Positions 43,873 through 58,800 of a DNA stretch of 64,000 nucleotides are shown one piece after another (positions within the stretch are counted from its first letter, which is position 1; the number at the start of each line of letters is the position of its first letter). The notes below the pieces were generated by a model that worked only from the letters and a program-made list of their open reading frames with translations, had not been told where the DNA came from and ran no database searches. The position numbers were made by a program, and so were the translations under genes. This DNA comes from Alviniconcha marisindica (taxonomy: Eukaryota; Mollusca; Gastropoda; Provannidae): the NCBI GenBank assembly GCA_018857735.1, contig JABMCL010002216.1:992501-1056500 (forward strand), given 5' to 3'.

Positions 43873-46800
43873 CTGCACACACAGAGATGACGTGAGACAG
43901 TGTGCTAGTACTGCTACTGCTATGGAGGGGGACAGCTACATGCTTGCTACAAGGGTGTGCTTGAGCTCTTGTACAAGGGTGTGCTATGGGAGTCTGTTAC
44001 AGCTTGTACATCCTGTCTGCTATAGCTTGTACAAGGGTGAGCTATGGGAGTCCGCCATAGCCTGTACACCCTGTCAGCTACAGCTTGGACAAGGGTGTGC
44101 TACGGGAGTCTGCCACAGCTTGTACATCCTGTCTGCTATAGCGTGTACAAGGGTGAGCTATGGGAGTATGCTATAACTTGTACAAGCATGTGCTATGGGA
44201 GTCTGCCATAGCTTGTACAAGGGTGTGCTATGGAGCTTGTACAAGGGTGTGCTATGGGAGCCTGCTATAGCTTGTACAAGGTCTGCTGCTACTACAAGCC
44301 TCTGCTACCCAGTCTCTTGCAATGGTTTGACACAAGCAATGGTAGTCAGCCAACAGCTGTATCATCTTCACAAAGCTCCTGTTCAATGCATCACCCACAC
44401 AAAGCTCCCATTTGGTGTATCACCTCACAAAGCTCCCATTCGATGTATCACCCGCACAAAGCTCCCATTTGATGTATCACCCTCACAAAGCTCCCATTCA
44501 ATGCATCACCCTCACAAAGCTCCCATTCAGTACATCACCCTCACAAAGCTCCCATTCAGTACATCACCCTCACAAAGCTCCCGTTCAATACATCACCCTC
44601 ACAAAGCTCCCGTTCAATGCATCACCCTCACAAAGCTCCTGTTCAATGCATCACCCTCACAAAGCTCCTGTTCAATGTATCACCCTCGCAAAGCTCACCT
44701 GCTCTAACTTATTCCTCACAGGCAAATCACAAGACTGACACTGTGCAAAACGAACAGAAATAAAGCTCTTGGTTAAAATCAAGTCCTCACTGGACCAACA
44801 TACTGATTTAAAAAAGAAAGGAAAAAAGTGACTTCTTAGTGATCGCTTATAAGTTATATATATTTTTTGCCTATCCAACTGCCAGAAGTGATACACAAAG
44901 CAAACAAAAGACTCCCTATTAAGTATTATACATGCTGACATTATGTATATTTACTATATTGGATGTACAAAGTTTAAAGGAGCTAAGTAAGTAACTTTTT
45001 TTTTATGCCCAGTCAACCAGTATTTTGACTACTTTAATCCGATGGAAGAAAGGTAGGCATCGTGAGACAAAACATGTTCTGAGAAGGTTCCTTCCGTTTC
45101 AGAAAAGTTACAGATGATATGATAAAACAAGTCTTTGAAAGAAAACCCTGCAATACTCCACAATGGTAGGATTATGTAGGCTTACATTGTGACTCTAAAA
45201 AATAAAAAAAATGGTCTGATTTCATCAGACTTCTGGCTGAAGATTCTCATGCCTGAAATGTATTAGACTGAAGCTAGCGGGCAAATCTCTCCTGCCCGCG
45301 TCAAACTGAAGTTTTCATATTTAACAGAGGGCACAGTATATGACCCGGCAATTTCGTCTATTTTGGTGTTGTGGGGTTGAGGTGTCCAAGTGTTATTGTG
45401 TCAAAAGGTTAGGTAGTCATTTCCTCATGAAAAAATCAATAAAAATAAAGAAGAAAAAAACAAGAACACCCCAAAGTAACAAACAGGGGCACTGTAGGTA
45501 GATTCTGGTCTTTAAAAAACAACAAAAAGAGCAACAAGACCTTAGTGTTTGCCAACTTACGGAGCCTGTTTGACGGCGATGTACTTGTCGGGGATGAGCC
45601 CTTCCTGTCCGTGGCAGCATCCCTCCCACCAGTCGTGGGAAGCCTGGGTGTACAGCACCAGCACCTCGCCTTTCTTGAATGACAGCTCGCGACCTGAACG
45701 ACCTTCAAAGTCGTGAAGCGCTACTGCTTCTTTCACTTCCGGCTCTGTGCACAGACAGCGGAGGAAAGTGGTGAAGACATGCATGTAAAGCACAGTGGGC
45801 CTGTTGACCCTTTGTGTCATGACTCCCCCAGCCCCCATCAGCCTGCCTCCTGTCACTTACAAGAATATCAAAAGGGGCAGTCTTTCGACTCTCTCTCCCC
45901 CACCCCCCAGTTAAAAGAAAACTACCTTAAAAGGGACAGTCTTTCAACTGCTCCCCCCACCCTCCCACCCCTCAAAAACAACTAAGGGACAGTTTTTCAA
46001 CTGCCCCCCCCCCTCCCCCCCCTACATGCAAGTTAAAAGAAAACTACCCTAACAGGCGTCCTTCAACCCCCCCCCCCCCCACACCACACACACACACAAT
46101 CCAGATAGATCAACGCTAAAGACGTCTTTAACTCCCCCCCCCCCCCCCCCACTCAACCCCTCCCCCACATGGCAGTTAAAAAACCCAAAAGTCTGTTAAT
46201 TCATCCCCCAGGGGCTTGGTCATCACAGAGAAAATGAAACTGCTTTATAGAACTGTGTACTTTTATTTGCATTTTGTACCCTTCAGTGTCCCAATGGGCA
46301 ATGTTCCCACAGTTATAGTTCAGATTTCTGTCACAGGAGTACCTTTCAGTGTCCCAACGGGTAATGTTCCCACAGTTATAGTTCAGGTTTCTGTCACAGG
46401 AGTACCCTTCAGTGTCCCAATGGGCAATGTTCCCACAGTTATAGTTCAGATTTCTGTCACAGGAGTACCTTTCAGTGTCCCAACGGGTAATGCTCCCCCA
46501 GTTATAGTTCAGGTTTCTGTCACAGGAGTACCTTTCAGTGTCCCAACGGGTAATGTTCCCCCAGTTATAGTTCAGGTTTCTGTCACAGGAGTACCTTTCA
46601 GTGTCCCAACGGGTAATGTTCCCCCAGTTATAGTTCAGGTTTCTGTCACAGGAATGTTCCCCCAGTTATAGTTCAGGTTTCTGTTGCAGGAATGTTCTCA
46701 CAGTTATAGTTCAGGTTTCTGTCGCAGGAATGTTCTCACAGTTATAGTTCAGGTTTCTGTCACAGGAATGTTCCCAGTTATAGTTCAGGTTTCTGTCACA

Positions 46801-49800
46801 CAAATGTTCCTACAGTTATAGTTCAGGTTTCTGTCACAGGAATGTTCCCAGTTATAGTTCAGGTTTCTGTCACAGGAATGTTCCCACAGTTATAGTTCAG
46901 GTTTCTGTCACAGGGGAGGGGCTCAGCTTCTGCCGATAGTTGAGCAACCCAGCTTGGAGATGAAAGATGCAGAAACTGCACCACAATGCAATTACCACCC
47001 CCCCCCCCCCCCCACACACACACACACACACATTACACTTCCTGTGGCAGTATTAGCTGTAGTCACCAACATCTACCACCAAGCCATTCCATGACCAACA
47101 TCAACACATTCCATTAGCACTCAGATATAATACACAACATCAATAATGTTGACTACAAATCAACGAAATGGACTTCAATAAAACAAGAATCAGCAACCCA
47201 GAGACACATTGTTCCAGATTCCTCCACGCAGATCAAACAAAACAGAAAGCTTTGCCGTTGAGGCTGGATTTGGTCCAGAAGCAGACATGTTAGTCCACTA
47301 TATACTTTGCCTAACTTGGGGACCAGCCTGTAACAAAATGCATTCTCGGAACAGCATGCATTGCAAAAACACAACCACCAAGTCTTTCCAACGACAAAAA
47401 CCCCCACAGGTAAGCGAATAACAGAATTTGTCAAAACAGCAGATGTGGTGGACTGCAGAACCATTAAAACCTATTTGTTAACCCTTTCAGTCCTGTGTCT
47501 ACAACAGCAGTGCACATCCCGGTGCCCGGCGCTGCAGCAGTCTGGCACCGCTGCCCCAGTTACCTTGAACCAAAGTTTAGTTCTCACTGGTTTCTGCTTA
47601 TATCTTTATGATTCTGGGCATGGTTGTTCAAAACCGATTGCTTGAAATGTCTGTGTATCCTTTATTTAGTTAATGTTTTTTGTTTCTAGGGGCCATACCC
47701 CCCCCCCCCCCCCCCCCCCACGAAACTGGGATAGAGGTACAGGTATAGTCGTACCCAGACACCAGGATGTGACAGCATGGCACGTCTCAAGTTCTCTGAC
47801 TTAAGCAATCAGTGCCACCATCTGCTGATTCTTTCTCCTGTCTCACCAGTCAACAAAGGACTGCTCTTGTTCAAGACAACAGCTAAATGATGAACACTTA
47901 CAATGTGGGATACTTATTCACTTTCAGTGGTCCAGTGTTTGATTAACCAGAAACAAGAGTCCCGAGTTTGGTTTGATACTGGGGTACGACGACTGGTGAA
48001 GTACAAGCTAGAATGCGAAAGGGCACTCTCTCATCTTAAATGGAGAAGCTGAAGAAAATCACAAACTGGACTCGGAAAATAAGTGCATCATGAATCAAGG
48101 ATGTTCTTAATTTTTTCGTTGGATTTGTGTGTACATGCAGGTTACCATCAGAAACGAAAAAGAAACCCGTAAAAACAGAAACACCGATAACGTTGTTATC
48201 ATTACAAGGTCTCTACACATTACAACAAGACATCACACTAGGTCCAATGTAAGCAAATAAATCATGAGGGCCCACAGTGCTACATTTGTGTTCGTTTAGT
48301 TAGCTTGAAGCAAAGGAAATGGTGAACACCTTCAGTTGTATGCTCTTTCCACCGCTCATTCCATACAACTTTAGTAGTGCAACCTTTCTGTCTCCCGCTC
48401 TCAGTGAGTATGCCATTTCTGGGGTAAACCTCCTTTTCAAGTAACAAAACAACAGCTAAATGATGAACACTTACGATGTGGGATACTTATTCACTTTCAG
48501 TTGTCCAGTGTTTGATTAACCAGAAAAGGTGTCGGTGTGCAGTGTGTGATTAACTAGAATGGGTGTTGGTGTTCAGTGTTTGATTAACCAGAAAAGGTGT
48601 TGTGTCCAGTGTTTAATTAACCAGAACAGGTGTTGGTGTCCAGTGTTTGATTAACCAGAAAAGGTGTTGGTGTTCAGTGTTTGATTAACCAGAAAAGGTG
48701 TCGGTGTGCAATGTTTGATTAACTAGAATGGGTGTTGGTGTTCAGTGTTTGATTAACCAGAAAAGGTGTTGTGTCCAGTGTTTAATTAACCAGAAAAGGT
48801 GGTGTGTCCAGTGTTTGATTAACCAGAAAAGGTGTTGTGTCCAGTGTTTGATTAACCAGAACAGGTGTTGGTGTCCAGTGTTTGATTAATCAGAACAGGT
48901 GTTGGTGTCCAGTGTTTGATTAACAAGAACAGGTGTTGGTGTCCAGTGTTTGATTAACAAGAACAGGTGTTCATGTCCAGTGTTTGATTAACCAGAACAG
49001 GTGTTGTGTCCAGTGTTTGATTAAGCAGAACAGGTATTGGTGTCCAGTGTTTGATTCACCAGAAAAGGTGCTGTGTCCAGTGTTTGATTAACCAGAAAAT
49101 GCGTTGGTGTCCCCTGTTTGATTAACCGGAACAGATGTTGGTGTCCAGTGTTTGATTAACCAGAACAGGTGTTGTGTCCAGTGTTTGATTAACCAGAACA
49201 GGTGTTGTGTCCAGCGTTTGATTAACCAGAACAGGTGTTGGTGTCCAGTGTTTGATTCACCAGAAAAGGTGTTGGTGTCCTATGTTTGATTAACCAGAAC
49301 AGGTGTTGGTGTCCAGTGTTTGATTCACCAGAAAAGGTGTTGGTGTCCTATGTTTGATTAACCAGAACAGGTGTTGTGTCCAGTGTTTGATTAACCAGAA
49401 CAGGTGTTGGTGTCCTATGTTTGATTAACCAGAACAGGTGTTGGTGTCCAGTGTTTGATTCACCAGAAAAGGTGTTGGTGTCCTATGTTTGATTAACCAG
49501 AACAGGTGTTGTGTCCAGTGTCTGATTAACACTGGACACCGACTCACCACAACTGAAAGTGGATAAGTAGCCTACATTTTCATTTTTCACCATTTATGTA
49601 ACTGTTGTTTTGTTGCTTTGAAAAAGGGACTTACCCCCCAAATTTGCACATTTTGTATTGTCACACTAAATAAGCATTCTTTTGTTAACCGTTTTTGTGT
49701 TAGGATCTCTTTTGTATAATCTTGCCACTTGTTTCAAGCATCCAGTTTCTTTGATATTTTTTTGTTTTGTTTTTAAAAAATTCTGGTAACATAATAGTTA

Positions 49801-52800
49801 TAGAATATATACATAATAAGTGAATCACCAAACTAGTCCATAAACAATAAATGAACCAATGAACTAGTCCATACAGTTCATAAAAACTGCACAACAATAA
49901 TGCTCATGAACTTAACAAGAGTTCACATTTGCTTTGTGAGGGGAGGGGAGGGTGCAAGTATACATATACATATATATCCTGTGCATCTCTGGTGGGTGGG
50001 TGGGTGGGGGGGGGGGGCACAGGGAGCTTGCGATCCTTTCTTTGGGGGTGGGGGGGGGGGGCATTTTCTTTTGTGCATGTGTTGAAACGTGTACATTCTT
50101 TAAGGAAAGAAGAATGGGTACAAGAGCACAAAGCCTCCTCCTCCTCTTTAATCTCTGCCGTCACTCTCCATTTCAAATAGGGTGGGGGGGGGGGGGGGGG
50201 GGTCCTTTCTGCATGTGCTGGCAACATTGTGTGCATCTCCAAGGGTACGAGGAGTGGACGTGAAAACACAGCCTCCTTTCACCTCTGCTGTACTTTTCTG
50301 TAAAATATTGGGGTGGGGATGGGGTCCTTTCTGAATGTGTTGACACATCGTGTACATTTTCAAGAATTGTGGTGGTTTGGGGGGAGCTTTCTCTTTCATC
50401 TTCACCAACATGTGTTCACTTCATCATAAATGAAAGATCTGCAGTGGCACAAACACTGACGACAAAATTTAATTAAAAAAAAAACAAATAAAAAATACAC
50501 AAATGTCTACAAAAAATGTAAACAAATAAAACGGCAGGAATGACATACACAAGTGCACCGAAAGACAAATGAAACCTTGCTGTGAAACTGTCCTGATTTG
50601 CATGCACAACTGACAAACAAAGCTGTGATCAGTGCTGAATAAAAAAAAAATAACATGGGCGGGACAAACTGATTATGGTGGAGGGGATTTTCTGCTGCGA
50701 ACACAGCAACTGAAACTACTACACAGGGGTTAGCTTTGCTCATGCACATCCACACGGAAATTAACCACGCTGATCAAATTAAATGTGAACTGAGGAAACT
50801 GAACACGGTTTCCAAACTGGGGCATTCACAAGCTGTCTTACCAAATATAGACCCTGAAAGAAGACACACAGACACTTGCATTTAGATTGACAGTCAACAC
50901 ACAAGGCTGCTCTGCAACAGTAAGCTGACATATGCAAAGTGATCAGGTCGCACTGTGCATTAAAAGTGGGCCTATCTTTCTACCGCACGTCCAAGAAATA
51001 TTGCGTGCATGAAGTCCTGATGCTAACCCTGTCAGGCAACCGAAGAACTCTTTTTTCACTGCGAGAGCTTAGATCACTGAAAAACATTTGTCTGAAGGCT
51101 AAGTTGACAGTCAAACCTATTCACATACTCTGGTGGCATTCCAGTTGAAACATGCAATATTCAAGTTAACCCCCCCCCCCCCTACTCTAAAAGTGTATGT
51201 AACATTTTTTTAATTATTGTACAAACTGCAATTAACCCAAGTAAAACAACGAAGGAACACTTGAAACAGACCCTGAGCTGGTAATTCTTTTGCAAACTCC
51301 ACAATCAGCATTTTCTGCTGTACTCCAAAATGTGGCGTACAGCTTACACAGTGCTGACCAATAAAGGCCCAGAAACAAAGCTTAAATACATCCCATTTTG
51401 TGATTTATGTTACATTTATTCAGTCATTTATCTCCCCCTACCCCCCATAAACACATACACCTTTTATATCTACATAATTGGTTTTTAAATTTTTAAAAAG
51501 TCTCTGCTGATATATTTTTTTTTTAGATGAAAAAGAAATGAACTATCAGTCTGTCTACTGTGACAAGTGATGTGGAAAGTCCTCACTGCACAATGCACAG
51601 CATCAGCTACATGAAGAAGTATACGTAAGAGATTAAAAGGTGTGCTGACACTCATCAAACCAGAGACTGTGTGTGTATGTTAGCTCAGATAGTGGTGACA
51701 CTTCTCAGCAACAACAAACATTTACCATTTTCTTTCACAGAAAGTGACAAACAAAACTAAACTAAAAAACCCACAAAAAACCCATCTCACCTTCTTCATC
51801 GCTCGGGATTGAGCTGGTTTCATCTTCGTCATCATCATCCACAGCATCAATGCTGTTCCTGCAACACAAACATGTTTCTACATACAAGCTGGGTCAATAA
51901 CAGGAAACAATCTGCAGACAAAATTCGCATCACGGTTCTTTGAATCAGAATTTGTTTTGTGTATGCCGCTGATAACTGACAGGTCAAAACTGTGCATCAC
52001 AAAACCGTCTTTGGGTTCTCAGACACTTTAAAAAGAAAAAGAAAAAAAAGAAAAAAAAAAGGCAGGCATGTGCTCGCATAAATCCTTTATGAGAAGCCAG
52101 TTTTTAAAGATTCAATGCACAGAGACTGCACCTGCCGACCGTCAGAAGCAATGACCTGATAATGACTATATACACAATGACCACAATGCACAGCGACTGC
52201 ACCTACTGACCAGCAAAAGCAATGACCTGATAATGACTATATACACAATGATCACAAGGCACAGAGACTGCACCTGCCAATCGTCAAAAGCAATGACCTG
52301 ATAATGACCATATTCTTAATGATCCTCTCCCCCTCCCCCTCTTTGTATTGCTGTCATAAAAATGAAAAAAAGTTACAAAGAAAGAAAGACTTGATTCAGC
52401 TGATGGTACTTTAATCTGCTGATTTCATGATGCGGGATCCTTTCCATCATGCCACTGTGGAAATCTCATAACAATGAAATCAACTAGCCCCTCCAAAGCC
52501 AAGGTTGTTGTTTTTGTTTGTTTTTCTGTTGTAATTTTTTCTGGCCCTCTTGATGCTATGTACCTGCTGTTTTTCTGAATAATTCCCAGGATTCTTTACC
52601 TCATGTCATGAAAATCTTATAAATATCACCCCCCCCTCTTCCCCTCCCCCTTTCCAAAACATCCCCTCCCCAGCCAGGTGTTTTCTCCCCTTTCCCAAAC
52701 AGCCCCTTGCCAACCAAGTGTTTTTTCTCAAGTCCTCTTGATGATCTCTGCTGTTTTCATGATATAATTCACAGGATTCTTGACCTCATGTCACAAAAAT

Positions 52801-55800
52801 CTCATAACACCCCCCCCCCCCCATTTCAAATCACCGTGACCTTCCGTACCTGCTGTTTTCCAGGATGCACTTTTCGTAGGTCTCCCCTCCGTCGTTGGGG
52901 AAGATCTCCTCCTGGTGAATGATGATGGTCTTGATGATCTCGTTGACGGAGGCCTGGTAGGACACCTGGTCGCGGTCAGGAGGGATGGGCAGCAGGGTGG
53001 GGCCGAAGCAGATGGCCAGGTTGTAGGGGTCCATCATGTTCTCATCGCTGTACTCCGACAGACTGCAGTAATCACCAACACAACCCGGTTACTGAAGGGC
53101 TCCACCGGCGTGCACTGCACCCGACTATGCGCTGAGGCTGTCACTGTTACTCTGATTATGCAAGGTGAAAAATGAAAATGGGAGAACATGCTTCACCCAG
53201 CCAAGGTGAGCCCGCTTGGCCTGGTGTTTAAGGTATTATAGGCTGGTAAGTGGACAGCGTCGGTTCAGTTCCAAGCTTTGGTGGCTCTCCTTTCTCTTAA
53301 AAAGGAATGACTTAATCAAATGACATTGTCTTGTGACTTCCCCCCTCATAATAAATGAAACATTGAAATGATTCTCAGCGCTGCCCGTCTTCATGCTGTA
53401 AACATTTGGGTGCAATCCCCCCACTCCCCACCTCCTGCCACCACCTCTTCACAGATAATTCAGCGTTAATTAAGTCTAACGAACAAATCTACCAGCCAAA
53501 CCATTTGATTGCCATGAGATGGGTATGCATAGGCACTGCACTCTGTGTTAAAGAGTTTCACTGCTACTGTGATTGTGCAATATGAACAATGAAGGCAATG
53601 GTTGTGAAGTTTTTTTCATTAAATGACTGTGTATGTGCCAGACTCTGTGTTAAGAGTTTAATCATTATTCTGACCGACACAGATTGGGCAAGAGGAAACG
53701 TGAAGACAAAGAGTATTTGTTCCACCAAACCGAAACATTTAGCTACAACTGACTATTTGTCTGGCTCAAGCAAACCACATCGATGTCCCTACTTGATGGA
53801 ACGTCAGTAGCTCGGACCATCATAATGTCTCAACAATAGTTTACCTCACAAATTACACATTTATGAAAAGTGTGGGGAAAAAAAGGCATTTGAACAGTTC
53901 CCTCTTAACCAGTATTTTTCTCGAAAGGAGTCTGCGGTGAAGGGAGCTTTCACTGGGGTGAAAAACACTGCTGCAGTATCTACACTGTTAGCACCATGAA
54001 CAGAACAAACACACCAAAAGACTGAGATACTGACTGGTTTAGAAAAGCAAAGAGGTATCTCATGACGACGAAGATGGAGCGTGGCAGGGTCGCCAGCAGA
54101 TCTTTGATTCGTTCCAGCCGTCTGTGGACATCGTTCTCACCTGAAATCACCAGTTGTCAAATTATTCTCTCACCTGAAATCACCAGGCATCACATCATTC
54201 TCTCACCTAACATCACCATTCATCACACCATTCTCACCTGAAATCATTCATCACACCATTTATTCTCTCACCTGAAATCACCATTGACTACACCATTCTC
54301 ACCTGAAATCACCATTCATCACATATCATTCTCTCACCTGAAATCACCATGCATCACATATCATTCTCTCACTTGGAATCACCATTTATCATATCCTTCT
54401 CTCACCTGAAATCACCATTCATCATATTCTCTCACCTGAAATCACCATTCATCACATCATTCTCTTACCAGGATCACCATTCATCACATCATTCTCTCTC
54501 ACCTGGAATCACCATTCATCATATCCTTCTCTCACCTGAAATCACCATTCATCATAATTATCATTCTCTCACCTGAAATCATTCTCTCACCTTGAATCAT
54601 CATTCATCACACCATTCTCTCACTTGAAATCACCACTCATCACACCACTCTCCCACGAACGGCCACCACTTACGCGTACATTCCACCAGGGCGTCAAAGA
54701 GATGCAGCGGGAAAAGCGGCTCCCTCAGCTCCCTGAAGTACAGCTTGAGGACGCCGGCTATGGAGTTCATGTCGCTGGCATCCACGACATCCACCAGAGC
54801 GTCTTCACCTAAAACACACCATCCACCTAAGACACACACGTCAGTCACTTGGAATGCACCATCTGCCTGATGAGATGCTGGTGCCATTCATACAAAATAC
54901 ACTATTTGCCTAGAAGTGGCATGCATACGTGATGTGATGTGCCCTAACCACACCCTTTGCCTAGGAAGATACACACATGGCATACACCCATTACCCTAAC
55001 CACACCCTTTGCCTAGGAAGATACACACATCATCTGAAACAGACCATTTGCCCAGGAAGATGTACACACCGATCACAGGCACAAACAAGGCCAAGGAGAC
55101 AAGACTTGTGAACACTGAACAGTGTCATTTTTTGAACACTGAACAGTGTCATTTTTTGAAGTACACCCTCTGAATGTTATGTAAATCTTAGCACAAAAAT
55201 TGTGACAAATGCAACCACTGCACAATCAAACATGAATGCACTGAGTAATCCATCAAATGTTCTGAAAACTGACTTCCTTATTTTCCTACTTTTACATTTG
55301 GCTCAGCTTTCTTTGTGATCCTAATTCTACTGTCTGGTTTCACTTTTTTTGTAAAAACAAAAACAATGCTAAAACTGGAATGCAAATCAAGCATTTTTTC
55401 AAGTAACAGATGCAACACGAACGCAGATAACAAATACACTCTCTTTCCTGCTCTGACCAGTTGCTAAGTGATGACACCAACACTGACCCGATTTAAAAAT
55501 CATTCTCTTACCTGACTCAAAGACGTTCTTGAAGTGGTTGATTTCCACCTGGGCGCCAGACACCCTGAACACACCCTGGTGGTGCAGACCTGTCCAGACA
55601 AAACCAGCATGATCACTGTGCCACGTGCATGTACCAGAAACTGCAGGATGTGTCAGTAAGGGAAAGGGAGGGGAGATGGGGTGGGGTGGGGGTGGGGGTG
55701 GGGTGGGGGGTTATGCAGATATATAGCAGTCTTTGATTCCTCTTATACACATATATAACTGTCTTCGATTTCCCCTATACTCAAATGTATACCTGTCTTT

Positions 55801-58800
55801 GATTCGCCTTCCCTATCTGCCTTCAAAACTAGCCTCTTCAAACAGGTATTTTGATCAGTTACAGATTCTCTGCTGCACAAATTTTGAATTCATTTCTTGA
55901 ATTTATTTCTTTTGATGTCCTTATCAGCTCTGTGTGTGTGTACATGCATGCGTGTGTGTGTGCATGCGCATGCATGCGTGTGTTCTTTATTGGCAATGTG
56001 TGTGCATATGCATGTGTGTGTTTCACTATGCTTTGTATGATTATGTTTATTCATGTTTTTTGTTTGTTTGTTTGGTTATATACCATTGATTCATATGTGA
56101 GTATTTGCGTGCTGCAGTTTTTTTTAATACAAGCAAGTTGCAAAGCACTTTGAGTCTTTGAAAGCACTCTCTAAATTCCCTATTATTACTATTACACACA
56201 TGTCTAACTGTCTTTGAATGTCTCACACACATGAATAACTGTCTTTGAGTCATCTTAAGCACATGTACAACTGTCGTTGACTGGTCTGACTGAAGAAGCA
56301 GGTGGACCATGATGAAGGCAACTCACCATAGAGGTTGATGACTCGGATGCAGCTTTTGATGATGAGGGGGATTTCTTCACCAGTAGCCTGAAAAGCATGC
56401 AGCAAACAACGGTCAACCGCTCTGTTCAAACCTAGCCCACTAGTCCACACGACTGTGGCTTCTGAAGTAAAGGTACGCATCCTTACTGGTTCTGTGTGAG
56501 CCATACAAATACTTGATCACGAAGCTCTCACCCAACGACATTCAACAATTCGTCTGTAAAGTTAACTCTTAATAGTATTATATTTTGTGAAGTTAACAAT
56601 AAACTTACATACTAGTTTGCCTTTTTCCTTGTTGACAAAATTAAGCACGGATCTTTTTGATGAAATATGTAAGGAACCGTAAGTTCAGTTTAGACTGGTA
56701 TCCAGGCATGCTGTTTCGAGGAAAGTTCATAATTATGGGCGCCACTCCATATCCGTGTCTCCTCAGTTTCGCACATGCTGCCTTTAGAACTGTTGAAACA
56801 TCATGCACTCTATACTAGGCTGCATAGCCTCTAGCCTTAGGGTACCTAGAGACTGTAAAGTCCTATCAGTTATGGCAATACTGCACAAGGATGCAACAAA
56901 CACCGTTCAACCCCTCTGTTCACATCTAGCCAACCAGTCCACATAATTGTGGCTTACATAAAGATATATGTAAAGATACAGAGCCGTACCATCTTCGTGT
57001 GCCATACTTTCTATATATTTTTTCATTGTAGGGCTTTTATTCATATAGCACGCATCCATCCATAAACAATACATTGTGTGCCATACCTGACCATGAAACT
57101 CTCACCCAAACACACATTCCATCTATTTGTCTGTAAAGTGGCTACAACGTCCCTTCCATTACGGCAATGTTCATCCCGCGAGGCAGTGGCATATGGCGTT
57201 ACGAACCCACCTCTATGTACTCCTCCAGACTTCCGCCAAACAGCTTGGGCTGACCTACTGGAGGAGTGCGGCCAATCCGACGTTTCTTGGGTTTGGGGGG
57301 CGGAGCAGGAGGCCTGAAACCACAACGGCCGACCGACTTTCATTCGCGTCTTTGACAAGGGACAATGCAGCAAAATGCACAGTCAGCTCATACATAAATT
57401 ATGATACCAGAACTTTTTTTACAGCCTTTTCAGATGCTTCTATGACCTTCAGAAAGGGTCAAAGGAATCAAACTTGGTTATACACTGGCTGAATCCCATA
57501 TAGGTTATCCGCGTGCAAAGCTGGAAAGTCCTCACTTGATGGCATCCTAGAAAACACCCTAGGACCCATGTGCCTGCAGTCAAAATATGTGAGTTATCTC
57601 CCTTGGGTACATGCCAGTTATGCCTTTAATAATAGCAACAACCAATGAAGGTTTTATGCCAACTGAATAGAACCATACCAAGAAGATGCAACAAAGTTTG
57701 GCCTTGCTAATATCACTGTGACCATGGAATTAAGTCATGGTCATCAAAACTGGCATGATGTGACGTTACTAAACAATTTGTTATCAAAAATTTGAAACAA
57801 TGTCAAAGAAATCTCAATGTTAAGGCTGTTGCAAAATCCATATCTAAAATCCAGCCATGGCAGAAATGGGTTAACACATCAACAATAGCAGAAAGGGGTA
57901 ACAAATCAACAATGGCAGAAAGGGGTAACAAGTCAACAATGGCAGAAACGGGGTAACAAACCAACAGTGGCAAAAAGAAGTCAACAATGGCAGAAAGGGG
58001 GTAACAAACCAACAGTGGCAAAAAGAAGTCAACCATGGCAGAAAGGGGGTAACAAACCAACAGTGGCAAAAAGAAGTCAACAATGGCAGAAAGGGGGTAA
58101 CAAACCAACCATAGCAGAAAGGGATAACAAGTCAACAATGGCAGAAAAGGGGTAACAAACTAACCATGGCAGAAAGGGATAACAAGTCAACAATGGCAGA
58201 AAGGGGGTAACCAACAATGGCAGAAAGAGGTAACAAACCAACAGTGGCAAAAAGAAGTCAACAATGGCAAAAAGGGGGTAACAAACCAAAAATGGCAGAA
58301 AGGGGGTAACAAACCAGCGATGGCAGAAAAAGGGTAACAAGTCAACAATGGCAGAACAGGGGTAGGGGGTAACAAGTTAACAATGCCAAAAAATAAGGGA
58401 ACAAACCAACAATGGCAGGAAGAGGGTAACAAACCAGCAGTGGCGAAAAGAAAGGAACACACCCAAAGTGGCAGAAAGAGACTAGGAAGCTGATAGTGGC
58501 AGGAAGAGGGTAACAAACCAACAATGGCAGGAAGAGGGTAACAAACCAGCAGCGGCAAAAAGAAGGGAACACACCCAAAGTGGCAAAATGAGACCAGGAA
58601 GCTGACGGTGGCAGAAAGAGGGTAACAAACCAACAATGGCAAGAAGGGGTAACAGGCTAGCTGTGCCATACAGAGGGCAGTGAGCCGACAGTGGGGGGCA
58701 CAGGATGGGCAGCAGACGCCAGTGTCTCTCTCTCTCTCTCTCTCACCTGGTGGGCCCCGTGGTGGACACCTGGTTGTCCCCGAGAGCTTTCTGGATGCTG

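Noticed and set aside
48490..49535. CRISPR-like array of regular repeats
   Set aside because: There are no unique spacers between repeats; units are contiguous and the host is an animal genome. The same holds for the arrays at 44360 and 54128.
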